Origin: Microbacterium sp. B35-30 | GTDB lineage: Bacteria; Actinomycetota; Actinomycetes; Actinomycetales; Microbacteriaceae | DNA length: 64,000 nucleotides | NCBI RefSeq assembly: GCF_010634855.1 | Contig: NZ_MWLQ01000021.1 | Span: forward strand, 109,897 to 173,896 | Direction: 5' to 3' | Shown: piece after piece, positions 17,034-27,050 of the stretch | How the letters are laid out: each line of letters starts with the position of its first letter | Numbering within the stretch: the stretch's first letter is position 1 | Notes under the pieces: generated by a model | The model's input: the letters and a program-made list of their open reading frames with translations, nothing else | What the model was told of the DNA's origin: nothing | Database searches by the model: none | Position numbers and translations under genes: made by a program

Positions 17034-19721
17034 TCAGCCCGTGTTCTGCAGGCCGGCGGCGACGCCCGACACCGACAGCAGCAGGAGCCTCTGCAGCTCC
17101 GGATCGACCGGTGCGCCCTCCGGAGCCTCGCGGAGCGCCCGCAGGGCCCGCAGCTGCAGCAGCGAGAGAGCGTCGACGTAGGGGCTGCGCATCTTGACCG
17201 CCCGCTGCAGGACAGGCTTGTTGCCGAGCAGCTCCGTGCCGCCCGTGATGCGGACGACCCAGTCACGTGTCACCCGCATCTCGTCGCGCACCAACGCGGC
17301 GAGATCGTCCCGGTCGCCGAGCTCGAGGTAGTGCAGCGCGATGCGATCGTCGGTCTTCGCGAGGCTCATGGCCACGTTGTCGATGAGCGTGCGGAACAGC
17401 GGCCACTCCTGATAGGCCTGCTGCAGCAGCGGCTCGTCGCCGACGGCGTCGAGGGCGGTGCCGAGCCCGAACCATCCGGCGAGATTGATGCGCGCCTGCG
17501 TCCACGCGAACACCCAGGGGATCGCCCGCAGGTCCTCGAGGGACTCGACCGACAGCCCTCGGCGGGCCGGGCGCGAGCCCAGCGCGAGCAGGCCGATCTC
17601 CTCCATCGGTGTGACGCGCGCGAACCACGGCGCGAAGCCGGGAGCCTTCACCAGCGAGAAGAAGCGCTCGCGGGATGCCGCGTCCAGCGTCGCCGCGACG
17701 CCCGCGTACTTCTCGGCCGCCGCGCGGTTGCGCTCTTCGTTCGAAGGCGACGAGGCGAGCAGGATCGCCGCGGCGACCTGGTCGATGTGCCGCATGGCGA
17801 TCGCCGGATCGCCGTAGCGCGCGAAGATCACCTCGCCCTGCTCGGTGAGCTTGAACCGGCCATCGACCGAGTGCGGCGGCTGGGCCATGATCGCGGAATT
17901 GGCGGGGCCGCCGCCACGGCCGAGCGCGCCGCCGCGCCCGTGGAACAGCGTCAGCTCGATCCGGTTATCGTCGGCCCAGGCCGCGATCTTGGCCTGCGCC
18001 TCGTAGAGGGCGAGGTTCGCGGCGACGGGTCCGACGTCCTTCGACGAGTCGGAGTAGCCGAGCATGACCTCCAGCCGCCGTCCGGTGGCCTCCAGGCGGG
18101 CCGCGAACTCCGGGTGTTCGACGATCTCGGCGAGGATGCGGGGCGCTGCCTGCAGATCGGCGAAGGTCTCGAACAGCGGGATGACGTCGAGCACGGGAGG
18201 CCGGCCGTCGGGACCGACCGCGTACGCCGCGAGCTTGTGGACGGCGGCGAGGTCCTCGGCGGACTGCGTGAACGACACGATGTAGCGGCCTGCCGCGCGC
18301 GGGCCGTAGCGCTCCTGCAGGAACCCGACGGTGCGGATCACGTCGAGCACCTCCTCGGCGAGCTCGCTGCGCGGCGACCCCGACCCGAGTTCTGCGAGCA
18401 CCTTGGCGTGCACCGCCGAGTGCTGACGCACCTCGAGCTCGGTGAGGTGGAACCCGTACGTCTCGACCTGCCACAGCAGCTGCTGCAGGTGCCCGTACGC
18501 CTGGCGCGGTGCGCCGGCCCGCACGAGGGAGTCCTGCACGACGCGGAGGTCCGCCAGCAGGTGCTCGGGGTCGGCATACGCGAGGTCGGCGTCGCGGGCG
18601 CGCGTCGCTTCGATCTTCCGCGCGATCAGCAGCACGATGCGGCGATGCGGCTCGTCGGGCGACCGCTTGGCGATATCCTTCGCGGCATCCTCGTCGGCGG
18701 CCTTCAAGCGCCGCCAGAGTGCCAGCAGCGCGTCGCTCGGCGGTGTGGTCGTCGCATCCAGCGTGAGCGTGCGGCCGATGCGGCCCGCCGTGCGGGCAAG
18801 GCCCAGCAGCACGTGCTCGCTCGCGATGGCGGACGCCTTGCGGGTGACGGATGCCGTCACGAACGGGTTGCCGTCGCGATCGCCGCCGACCCAGGAGCCG
18901 ACCCGCACGAAGGGGCGCACAACGGGCGCGCGGCCGCCGGCCGCCGGTCCCTGCAGTGCGTCGTCGACGCGGCGGTAGACGTGCGGCACCGCGGTGTAGA
19001 GCGTGTCGTCGAAGACGGCCATGACCGCGCGGACCTCGTCGGTGGGCGCGGGCTTCTCGGACCGCAGCGGGGCCGTCCGCCACAGCGTGTCGATCTCTTC
19101 GAGCATGCGCCGCTCGGCGCGGCGCTGGTCGGCACGCTGCTGGTTCACGCCGCCGCGTCGCGACGCGTCATGTTCTTCGAGGAGCGCCGCGAGGCGGCGG
19201 ATGCTGGTGGAGACGGCCCGGCGGCGCGCCTCGGTCGGGTGGGCGGTGAAGACGGGGTGGAACCGCATGTTCTGCAGCCGGCGCAGCGCGGTGTCGTCAC
19301 CGACCTCGGCGGCGAGCCGCACGAACGCCGCCGCAACGGAGTCGGTCGCCTGCTCGCGGTCGGGGCGCCCGTCGCGCTCGCGCAGGATGCGCACCCGCTG
19401 GTGCTCCTCGGCGAGGTTCACGAGGTGGAAGTACGCGGTGAACGCCCGGGCGACCTCATCGGCGCGGGCGACCGTGAAGGAGTCGGCGATCGCGGCGGCA
19501 CGGGCGAACGCCTCCGGCGTCTCGTCGGTGTAGGCCTGGATGGTCGCGGTGCGCAGTCGCTCGACATCCTCGTACAGCCCGGGCGATCCGCTCTCGCGCA
19601 GCACCTGCCCGAGGAGGGTGCCCAGCATGCGCACGTCGCTGCGCATCTGCTCGGGGATCGCCTGCTCCGCCTCGTATCGGCCCACGAGGTCGATCGCTTC
19701 GGTCTGGGTGAGTTCGCGCAT
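17034..19721 (-). CDS. ppc: Phosphoenolpyruvate carboxylase
   Basis: Carboxylates PEP with bicarbonate to oxaloacetate, the main anaplerotic reaction. 895 residues, the usual length. FTAHPTEARRR near 155 carries the catalytic His, VMLGYSDSSKDVG near 552 and FHGRGGALGRGGGP near 590 are the PEP/bicarbonate and allosteric loops, and the protein ends in QNTG, the conserved C-terminus. ATG 19721 has TAGCCT 6 nt upstream, so it is probably leaderless. Confidence 0.97.
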   Translation of the reverse strand: MRELTQTEAIDLVGRYEAEQAIPEQMRSDVRMLGTLLGQVLRESGSPGLYEDVERLRTATIQAYTDETPEAFARAAAIADSFTVARADEVARAFTAYFHLVNLAEEHQRVRILRERDGRPDREQATDSVAAAFVRLAAEVGDDTALRRLQNMRFHPVFTAHPTEARRRAVSTSIRRLAALLEEHDASRRGGVNQQRADQRRAERRMLEEIDTLWRTAPLRSEKPAPTDEVRAVMAVFDDTLYTAVPHVYRRVDDALQGPAAGGRAPVVRPFVRVGSWVGGDRDGNPFVTASVTRKASAIASEHVLLGLARTAGRIGRTLTLDATTTPPSDALLALWRRLKAADEDAAKDIAKRSPDEPHRRIVLLIARKIEATRARDADLAYADPEHLLADLRVVQDSLVRAGAPRQAYGHLQQLLWQVETYGFHLTELEVRQHSAVHAKVLAELGSGSPRSELAEEVLDVIRTVGFLQERYGPRAAGRYIVSFTQSAEDLAAVHKLAAYAVGPDGRPPVLDVIPLFETFADLQAAPRILAEIVEHPEFAARLEATGRRLEVMLGYSDSSKDVGPVAANLALYEAQAKIAAWADDNRIELTLFHGRGGALGRGGGPANSAIMAQPPHSVDGRFKLTEQGEVIFARYGDPAIAMRHIDQVAAAILLASSPSNEERNRAAAEKYAGVAATLDAASRERFFSLVKAPGFAPWFARVTPMEEIGLLALGSRPARRGLSVESLEDLRAIPWVFAWTQARINLAGWFGLGTALDAVGDEPLLQQAYQEWPLFRTLIDNVAMSLAKTDDRIALHYLELGDRDDLAALVRDEMRVTRDWVVRITGGTELLGNKPVLQRAVKMRSPYVDALSLLQLRALRALREAPEGAPVDPELQRLLLLSVSGVAAGLQNTG

Positions 19722-19895
19722 CTCTCCAGGCTAACGGCGCGCTGTCGCCCGGCTGTCACGGCCGACGCTGTGTGACGACGGCGCCGCATGGCGCCGGTCG
19801 GGAAGGAGGAGGGGCCTCGCTACACTGGCACGTGGAGAGCCGGGAAGTCTGGTCGGCGCACCATTGTCGACCCGCGATCCCCTCCCGGAGGCCCG

Positions 19896-21056
<1,161 letters not shown>

Positions 21057-21634
21057 CAGACGCACGCCCGCACGACGCGGCCGACCCGCTCCGCGAGGCG
21101 GCGGAGGTCATGCGCGCGGTCCGCGATCGCTGCGTATGGACGCAGCAGATCGACCATCGCGCGCTGGTGCCCTACCTCGTGGAAGAGAGCGCGGAGCTCA
21201 TCGACGCCGTCGAGGGCGGCTCTCGCGACGAGTTGCGCGAAGAGCTCGGCGATCTGCTCTGGCAGGTGCTGTTCCACGCCGAGATCGCCTCGCGCGACGA
21301 GGCCGCGCCGTTCGACATCGACGACGTCGCACGCGGGCTGACCGACAAGATGGTGCGACGGCATCCGCATGTCTTCGGCGATGCGATCGCGACGACGCCC
21401 GAAGAGGTGCTGGTGCACTGGAACGCCGCGAAGGCCGCGGAGAAGAGCACGCGCACGAGCGTGCTGGACGGCGTGAGCGAGCGGATGCCGAGCCTCGCGC
21501 TCGCCCAGAAGCTCCTGTCGAAGGCGGCCCAGGCCGGTGTCCCCGCCCCTGTGACGTCGAACCAGGGGATCCCCGCCGACACGGAGGGCGACGCCACCGG
21601 TCTCGGCGGAGCTGCCCGGTCTCGGCGAGATATC

Positions 21635-21677
21635 CGGTCGTTGAGCGAGGGAGCGCCAGTGACCGAGACGAAACGCC
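21635..21677 (+). repeat. REP-like element translated inside mazG
   Basis: The stretch begins CGGTCGTTGAGCGAGGGAG and ends GAGACGAAACGCC. It is a variant of the element present just after mazG at 21821-21858 in the same orientation. It keeps the reading frame open and adds about 15-30 residues to MazG. Confidence 0.75.
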
Positions 21678-21820
21678 TCGAGCCGACGAGCGAGGCCGAG
21701 CTCGGCGACGCGCTGCTGGCACTTGTCGCAACCGCCCGCGCGAATGGCTGGGACGCCGAGCGGGCGCTCCGCGAGCGGGTGCGGCGGCTCGAGGGCGACA
21801 TCCGCGCCGCCGAGTCGATC

Positions 21821-21919
21821 GGTCGTTGAGCGAGCGAGGAACGAGCGAGACGAAACGCGCTGAGGCGGCGTTCGTCGTGGCTGGGAGGCGTTTCGTCTCG
21901 CTTCGCTCGCGCAACGACC
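21821..21919. repeat. REP-like inverted pair between mazG and hisS
   Basis: Arm 1 (21821-21858) begins GGTCGTTGAGCGAGCGAGG and ends GAGACGAAACGC; arm 2 (21888-21919) is nearly its reverse complement, ending GCGCAACGACC, with 29 nt between. The mazG stop codon TGA lies in arm 1. Such pairs fold into long hairpins and may end or protect transcripts. Confidence 0.8.
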
Positions 21920-21957
21920 CGGAATTGGGCTCGTAGCCCATCTGGAAAGATGGCTCC

Positions 21958-23352
21958 GTGGCATCCGTCAATCCGCCGCGCGGCATGCGCGACTTCCTCC
22001 CCGCTGAAAAGTCCCGTCGTGAGCGCGTGCTCGCCGTCATCCGCGAGCGCTACCGCGCGCACGGGTTCGACGAGATCGAGACGCCCGTCATGGAGGAGTA
22101 CTCGCGGCTGCACGCGGGCATCGGCGGCGACAACGAGAAGCTCGCCTACAACGTGCTCAAGCGCGGGCTCGACGCCGACGCCATCCGCGGGGCGGCCGAT
22201 GACCCCGCGAGCCTCACCGACCTCGGGCTGCGCTACGACCTGACCGTGCCGCTCGCGCGCTTCTACGCGACGAATCGCGGGCAGCTGCCGTCGGTGTTCC
22301 GGTCCATCCAGATCGCGCCGGTGTGGCGCGCCGAGCGCCCGCAGAAGGGCCGGTACCGCCAGTTCGTGCAGTGCGACATCGACATCATCGGGGATGCCTC
22401 GTCCCGCGCCGAGGCCGAACTCGCCGTCGCGACGCTCGACACCCTGGACGCGCTGGGGCTCGAAGGCGGCAGCATCCGCATCAACGACCGGCGCGTGCTC
22501 GACTGGATGCTCGACAGCTTCGGCTTCGGCGCCGACGAGCGCCCCGGCGTGCTCATCACGATCGACAAGCTCGACAAGATCGGGCCGGAGGGCATCGTCG
22601 CCGAGCTGCGCGAGCGCGCCCTTCGACAGGCTCAGGGATCGGACTCGGCTCAGGGATCGGACTCGGCTGCGGGGTCGGACTCGGCTGCGGGGTCGGACTC
22701 GGCTGAGGGATCGGACTCGGCGGCGATCGATGCGTTGGAGGCGTTCCTGCGCCGCCCGGTGACCCTCGATTACCACCCGTACGGTGAGCGCCAGATCCGC
22801 AAGGCGCTGCCGGCGGACGCGCCCGACGACATCGTCGCGCACCTCGTCGGCATCGGCGAGGCGGTGGCTGCGGCACGTGCCGCTGTCGCCACCGAGAGCG
22901 GCGCCGGCGACATCCCGCTGGTGTTCGACCCGTTCCTGGTGCGGGGCATGGGCTACTACACCGGCACGATCCTGGAGCTCGCCCACCCCTCCGTCGACTA
23001 CTCGCTCGGCGGCGGTGGTCGCTACGACGGCATGATCGGCCGCTTCCTCGGGCAGGATGTGCCCGCGGTCGGCTTCTCGATCGGCTTCGAGCGCATCGTC
23101 GACCTGGTGGCCGAGCAGACGGATGCCGCAGCCCCGGCCGTCGTGCTGGTCCACGATCGCGACGTGCCCGAGGCCGAGCTGCTCGCCCTGAAGGCCGCGC
23201 TGGTGCGACAGGGTTCGCGGGTGCGCCTGGAGCAGCGCACGAAGAACCTCAAGGCGCTGCTCGAGCGCGCGGCATCCGACGGCTACACCGCCTTCGCGAC
23301 GGTCGCGGCGGGCACGACCGCCGCGGCGCTCGAGGTGAAGCCGCTCACCTGA
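21958..23352 (+). CDS. hisS: Histidyl-tRNA synthetase with low-complexity insertion
   Basis: Charges tRNA-His. 464 residues, longer than the usual 420-430. Class II motif 2 lies near residues 114-142 (PVWRAERPQKGRYRQF), a histidine-A motif matches RGMGYYTG, motif 3 is GFSIGFERI near 372, and the C-terminal anticodon domain ends the protein. At residues 221-256 the core is interrupted by five tandem G-S-D-S-A-x units encoded by an 18-bp DNA repeat. GTG 21958 starts the conserved PPRGMRDF region. Confidence 0.95.
   Translation: MASVNPPRGMRDFLPAEKSRRERVLAVIRERYRAHGFDEIETPVMEEYSRLHAGIGGDNEKLAYNVLKRGLDADAIRGAADDPASLTDLGLRYDLTVPLARFYATNRGQLPSVFRSIQIAPVWRAERPQKGRYRQFVQCDIDIIGDASSRAEAELAVATLDTLDALGLEGGSIRINDRRVLDWMLDSFGFGADERPGVLITIDKLDKIGPEGIVAELRERALRQAQGSDSAQGSDSAAGSDSAAGSDSAEGSDSAAIDALEAFLRRPVTLDYHPYGERQIRKALPADAPDDIVAHLVGIGEAVAAARAAVATESGAGDIPLVFDPFLVRGMGYYTGTILELAHPSVDYSLGGGGRYDGMIGRFLGQDVPAVGFSIGFERIVDLVAEQTDAAAPAVVLVHDRDVPEAELLALKAALVRQGSRVRLEQRTKNLKALLERAASDGYTAFATVAAGTTAAALEVKPLT
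22619..22725 (+). repeat. REP-like palindrome plus five 18-bp tandem repeats inside hisS
   Basis: CCCTTCGACAGGCTCAGGG (22619-22637) is an imperfect palindrome of a type dispersed in many actinobacterial genomes. It runs into five 18-bp units GGATCGGACTCGGCTSMG at 22636-22653, 22654-22671, 22672-22689, 22690-22707 and 22708-22725, with changes at few positions. The unit length keeps the frame and gives a Gly-Ser-Asp-Ser-Ala-x repeat. Confidence 0.9.
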
Positions 23353-23379
23353 CGGGTTCCGCCGGCGTAGGGCGCCGCG

Positions 23380-24627
23380 TCAGGCTCGCCGCCGGAGCCT
23401 GACCGCGCGGTAGGCGATGCCGGCGGCGACGACGACCACGCCGCCCACGACGGACTGCCAGGGCAGCGTCACGGCGAGGACGAGGCATCCGATCGCCCCG
23501 ACGAGCTGCAGCGCCGCCGGGTAGCGCCGCGCCTCGCCGCGCTGACGCCGCGCCGCGACGTTCGCCACGAAGTAGTACAGCAGCACGCCGAACGACGAGA
23601 ACCCGATCGCTCCGCGCAGGTCGATCAGTGCCACGAGCACCACCACGACCGCGCCCACGGCGATCTCGGCCCGCAGCGGCACGTGCGTGCGGGGATGCAC
23701 TCGATCGAGGAACCGGGGCAGATCGGCTTCACGCGACATGGCGAACGTGGTGCGGCTCACACCGGCGATGAGCGCGAGCAGGGCCCCGAGCGACGCGGCC
23801 GCGGCGCCCACCCGGACGACCGTGCCGATCCATGTCCATCCCGATCGCACCGCCGCCTCCGCCACCGGCTCTGTCGACGCGGCGACGCCGGCGGGACCCA
23901 GCGCGCTCAGCACCGCGACGGCGACCACGGCGTACACCGCGAGCGCGATGAGGAACGCGATCACGATGGCCCGCGGAATCACCCGGCGGGGATCGCGGAC
24001 CTCTTCGCCCATGGTCGCGATGCGGGCGTAGCCGGCGAACGCGAAGAACAGCAGGCCGGCGGACTGCAGGATGCCGTAGCCGCCGCCCGCCCACAGGGTC
24101 TCGGCGGTCAGCCACTCCGGCATCGCGCCCGCCGAGAGCGCCGCCGTGATCCCTGCGGCGAGCGCGCCGAGCGAGACCACGACGATCACCCGGGCGGCGC
24201 CCGCCGTGCGCGTCACGCCGAATCCGTTCACGGCCGTGAGCACGACCACCGCCGCGACCGCGACCGGTCGCTCCCACCCGCTCGGAGCGGCGTAGGCGGC
24301 GAAGGTCAGCGCCATGGCGGCGCAGCTGGCGATCTTGCCGACCACGAAGCCCCAGCCCGCGATGTACCCCCACCAGGGACCCAGCTCCGCCCGACCGTAG
24401 GCATAGGTGCCGCCGGACGTCGGGTGCGCGGCGGCGAGCTGCGCGGACGAGGTCGCGTTGCCGAAGGCGACGACCGCCGCGATCGCCAGGCCGATCAGCA
24501 GCCCGGTGCCCGCGGCATCCGCCGCCGGCGCCCACACCGCGAACACGCCGGCGCCGATCATCGAGCCGAGGCCGATGAACACGGCGTCGCCGAGACCGAG
24601 GCGGCGCTGGAGTGAGGGGGATGTCAC
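23380..24627 (-). CDS. APC family amino acid permease
   Basis: 415 residues with about 12 helices. The N-terminal GLGDAVFIGLGSMIGAGVF is the unwound helix-1 signature of APC transporters (G-S-M-I-G-A-G), and FFAFAGYARIATMGEEVRDP is the helix-6/loop signature. It resembles the basic-amino-acid/polyamine branch. Substrate cannot be read from the sequence. GTG 24627 has TAAAGT 6 nt upstream, consistent with a leaderless transcript. Convergent with hisS, 27 bp apart. Confidence 0.88.
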   Translation of the reverse strand: MTSPSLQRRLGLGDAVFIGLGSMIGAGVFAVWAPAADAAGTGLLIGLAIAAVVAFGNATSSAQLAAAHPTSGGTYAYGRAELGPWWGYIAGWGFVVGKIASCAAMALTFAAYAAPSGWERPVAVAAVVVLTAVNGFGVTRTAGAARVIVVVSLGALAAGITAALSAGAMPEWLTAETLWAGGGYGILQSAGLLFFAFAGYARIATMGEEVRDPRRVIPRAIVIAFLIALAVYAVVAVAVLSALGPAGVAASTEPVAEAAVRSGWTWIGTVVRVGAAAASLGALLALIAGVSRTTFAMSREADLPRFLDRVHPRTHVPLRAEIAVGAVVVVLVALIDLRGAIGFSSFGVLLYYFVANVAARRQRGEARRYPAALQLVGAIGCLVLAVTLPWQSVVGGVVVVAAGIAYRAVRLRRRA

Positions 24628-24703
24628 GGGCGAACTTTAGCGCGCGCGGACGAACGGCGGATCCGGGGTTCACGAGACGCCTGCCGACCGCCAGGATGAT
24701 GCC

Positions 24704-25144
24704 ATGACGCTGCAGATCCACACCGTGCTGGTGCCGTTCGGGCCGGCAACCGCGATCGAGCTGACCGACGCGCAGGTGGCGGAACTCCGCGGCGGCAAGC
24801 GGGCCGCGGTCGTGGTCGGCATCGGCGGGCGCTCTGCACGGGTGCGCCTCGCCGTGATGGACGGCCGGAACGTCATCGGGCTCTCGAAGGCGGTGCGCGC
24901 CGACCTGCGCGTCGAGATCGGCGACGAAGTGGACGCGACCGTCGCACTCGACACGGAGGAGCGCGACGTCGAGGTTCCGGCGGACCTCGCCACAGCCCTG
25001 GACGCCGGCGGTGTGCGCCCCGCATTCGACGCGCTGTCGCTCAGCCGGCGCAAGGAGCTCGCGCGCTCCGTGTCGGAAGCCCAGCGCCCCGAGACCCGCG
25101 AGCGCCGCATCGCGGCCGTGCTGGGAGCGCTCGCGGGCGCCTGA
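24704..25144 (+). CDS. DUF1905/YdeI-OmpD-associated family protein
   Basis: 146 residues. Residues 1-90 form the DUF1905 beta barrel (VLVPFG, GGRSARVRLAVMDGRNVIGLSKAVRADL, IGDEVDATV), and residues 100-146 the YdeI/OmpD-associated helical tail (FDALSLSRRKELARSV followed by ETRERRI). Family proteins are linked to bacteriocin and peptide tolerance, but no biochemical activity is established. A CAGGAT box 6 nt upstream is a weak version of the leaderless pattern. Confidence 0.8.
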   Translation: MTLQIHTVLVPFGPATAIELTDAQVAELRGGKRAAVVVGIGGRSARVRLAVMDGRNVIGLSKAVRADLRVEIGDEVDATVALDTEERDVEVPADLATALDAGGVRPAFDALSLSRRKELARSVSEAQRPETRERRIAAVLGALAGA

Positions 25145-25210
25145 CCGCCCGAACCCCGCGCGTCACCGGGGTGACGGCATCCGTTCACCCGCGTGTTGTG
25201 GCATGTCGGC

Positions 25211-26029
25211 ATGTCCCGCGTGCGTGACCTCTCGCCCGCTGCCGTCGCCGCGGCCTCGGCCGGCGCCGTGCTCGGTGCCGGGCTCATCGTGTTCGGCGGC
25301 CGGGCAGTGCTGGCGCGGCAGGCAGCGCTGGCGCGTCGCCGGATCGGCAAGCCGCTGGGGGAGGAGGCGCTGGACGCCGACCGCGTGTGGGCCCGTCGCT
25401 TCGGAGGCGAGCCGATCGAGCTCGTCGTGCTCGGAGACTCGATCGCCGCGGGGCTGGGTGCCGAGCGCCGCAAGGACACCCTGGGCGCCCGGCTCGCGAA
25501 GGGGCTCGCGCGCAGGACGCAGCGGCCGGTGCGGCTGCGGACGGCGGCGATAGTCGGAGCGGAGTCGTCGGTGCTCGACGACCAGGTCGACGCCCTGCCC
25601 GCCGACTACGTGCCGGACGCGGCGGTGATCGTGGTGGGCGGCAACGACATCACCCACCGTGTGCCCGTGACGACCTCGGTCGCCCACCTCGAGAAGGCGA
25701 TCCTGCGGCTGCGCGCGCGGGGCGCTGTCGTGGTCGTGGGAACGTGCCCCGATCTGGGCGCCCTGCGCCCGGTGCCGCAGCCCCTGCGGGCGCTCGGCTC
25801 GCGGCTGTCGCGCCAACTCGCCGAAGCACAGGCCGAGGCTGCATCGCGGTGCGGAGCGCGCCCGGTGTCGCTGCGTCGAGCGGTGGGCCCGTTCTTCGTG
25901 ACCCAGCCGGACGAGATGTTCAGTCTCGACCGGTTCCATCCGAGCGCGCTGGGGTACCGGCGGACCGCCGAGGCGCTGCTGCCCGCGATACTCAAGGAGC
26001 TGACCGCGGCGCGCGCGCTGGTGGAGTGA
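25211..26029 (+). CDS. SGNH/GDSL-type esterase with N-terminal membrane anchor
   Basis: About 272 residues. A hydrophobic helix near residues 8-30 (AAASAGAVLGAGLIVFGG) anchors or exports the protein. Block I is VVLGDSIAAGLG with the catalytic Ser, block III is VVGGNDITH with the oxyanion Asn, and DRFHPSALGYR holds the catalytic Asp and His. The likely role is hydrolysis of an acyl ester at the cell surface. The start is uncertain: ATG 25211 lacks a clear ribosome site and GTG 25193 in frame is possible. Confidence 0.85.
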   Translation: MSRVRDLSPAAVAAASAGAVLGAGLIVFGGRAVLARQAALARRRIGKPLGEEALDADRVWARRFGGEPIELVVLGDSIAAGLGAERRKDTLGARLAKGLARRTQRPVRLRTAAIVGAESSVLDDQVDALPADYVPDAAVIVVGGNDITHRVPVTTSVAHLEKAILRLRARGAVVVVGTCPDLGALRPVPQPLRALGSRLSRQLAEAQAEAASRCGARPVSLRRAVGPFFVTQPDEMFSLDRFHPSALGYRRTAEALLPAILKELTAARALVE

Positions 26030-26030
26030 C

Positions 26031-26579
26031 CTACGGCTGCCGCGCCGACTGACGCTCGCCCGACTCGGCGCCCGACTCGGACAACGGCGCGGGAACCGGC
26101 GACGAGACGCTCGTCGTAGCCGCGGTGACGCGCTTCTTCTCGCGCACGTACACCTCGCGCCGCACCCTCGCGACGACGTCGCCCGCGGCATCCGTGATGT
26201 CGGTCTCGAACCATTCGAGCACCTTCGCGCCGCCTCGAGCGCGTTCGCGCAGCTCCTCGGCCTTCTTGCGCGGCACCTCGAAGCGCGCCGTGAGCACCCC
26301 GCGTCCGGGCTTCAGGAACTCGATCTCGCCGCGCGTGTCCCAGACGACGTAGTCGCGCCCGAGCTGGTGCATGACGAGCATGAAGAAGTACGGGTCGGTC
26401 ATCGCCGACATCGATCCGCCGAACGCCGTCTTGACGTAGTTGCGGGTGACGACGTTGACGTGCAGTTCGACGGTGGCGCTCGTCCAGTCGTCGGCGAACC
26501 TCTTCACGCGGATGCCGCTGCACAGGTTGGGGATCCACAGGCTCATGCCGAGAGCGAGGCGTCGGGGAGTCACACGCAT
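26031..26579 (-). CDS. DUF4442 (hotdog-fold, PaaI-like) protein
   Basis: 182 residues with a hotdog-fold thioesterase-like core: TAFGGSMSAMTDPYFFMLVMHQLG is the helix and substrate-channel region, and VWDTRGEIEFLKPGRG is a typical strand. Thioesterase activity for DUF4442 proteins is inferred from fold only. The last 30 residues are low complexity (Ser/Glu/Pro). ATG 26579 begins the conserved region; ATG 26591 would add four residues. The stop is 1 bp from the stop of the SGNH gene. Confidence 0.8.
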   Translation of the reverse strand: MRVTPRRLALGMSLWIPNLCSGIRVKRFADDWTSATVELHVNVVTRNYVKTAFGGSMSAMTDPYFFMLVMHQLGRDYVVWDTRGEIEFLKPGRGVLTARFEVPRKKAEELRERARGGAKVLEWFETDITDAAGDVVARVRREVYVREKKRVTAATTSVSSPVPAPLSESGAESGERQSARQP

Positions 26580-26655
26580 GGTTTTCAGCATGGCCGAGGA
26601 CGCGTGAGCCGGGAATTCGATTGGGCGATCTCCACAAATGGTTCCGGTACTTGTT

Positions 26656-26671
26656 CTAGTGCTAGTAGAGT
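26656..26671 (+). promoter_or_regulatory. Candidate promoter and GntR operator
   Basis: CTAGTGCTAG (26656-26665) is a dyad overlapped by the -10 box TAGAGT (26666-26671), which lies 7 nt before ATG 26679. A palindrome at this position suggests autorepression by the GntR protein encoded directly downstream. Confidence 0.5.
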
Positions 26672-26678
26672 TAGCGTC

Positions 26679-27050
26679 ATGCTGGTTCGCATTGATCCCG
26701 AGAGCGAAGCGCCCTTGTTCGCGCAGATCGCCGCATCCGTCCGAGCGGATGCCGCGGCCGGCCGGGTGCGCCCGGGAGACCGGTTGCCGGCAGCCCGTGA
26801 TATCGCCGCCGCCCTGGGGGTGAACGTGCACACCGTGCTGCACGCCTACCAGGACCTGCGCGATGAAGGTCTCGTCGAACTGCGGCGCGGCCGCGGCGCG
26901 GTCGTCACCGGGCAGGCCGCGACCCTCGAGACGCTTCACCACGACATCCAGGACCTCGTCGCGCGGGCGCACGCGGCGGGGCTGCCGCCCGACGCACTCG
27001 CCGCCCTCGTGAAGGAGATCGCGACCCATGACAACCGCACACCCGGCTGA
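26679..27050 (+). CDS. GntR family transcriptional regulator, YtrA-type (short)
   Basis: 123 residues. Residues 1-75 are the winged-helix domain: LFAQIAASVRADAAAGRV, then PGDRLPAARDIAAALGVNVHTV (recognition helix) and the wing LRRGRGAVV. There is only a short helical tail and no ligand-binding domain, as in YtrA-type repressors that control linked membrane proteins. The ATG follows a leaderless-type promoter. It overlaps the DUF1648 gene by 23 nt. Confidence 0.88.
   Translation: MLVRIDPESEAPLFAQIAASVRADAAAGRVRPGDRLPAARDIAAALGVNVHTVLHAYQDLRDEGLVELRRGRGAVVTGQAATLETLHHDIQDLVARAHAAGLPPDALAALVKEIATHDNRTPG

Noticed and set aside
16563..19775. A 1070-codon open frame antisense to ppc
   Set aside because: Composition typical of an antisense shadow; PEP carboxylase on the other strand has all its motifs.
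22619..22725. The hisS repeat as a CRISPR array or frameshift artefact
   Set aside because: There are no spacers, units are 18 bp and contiguous, and the frame stays open with normal HisRS sequence on both sides.
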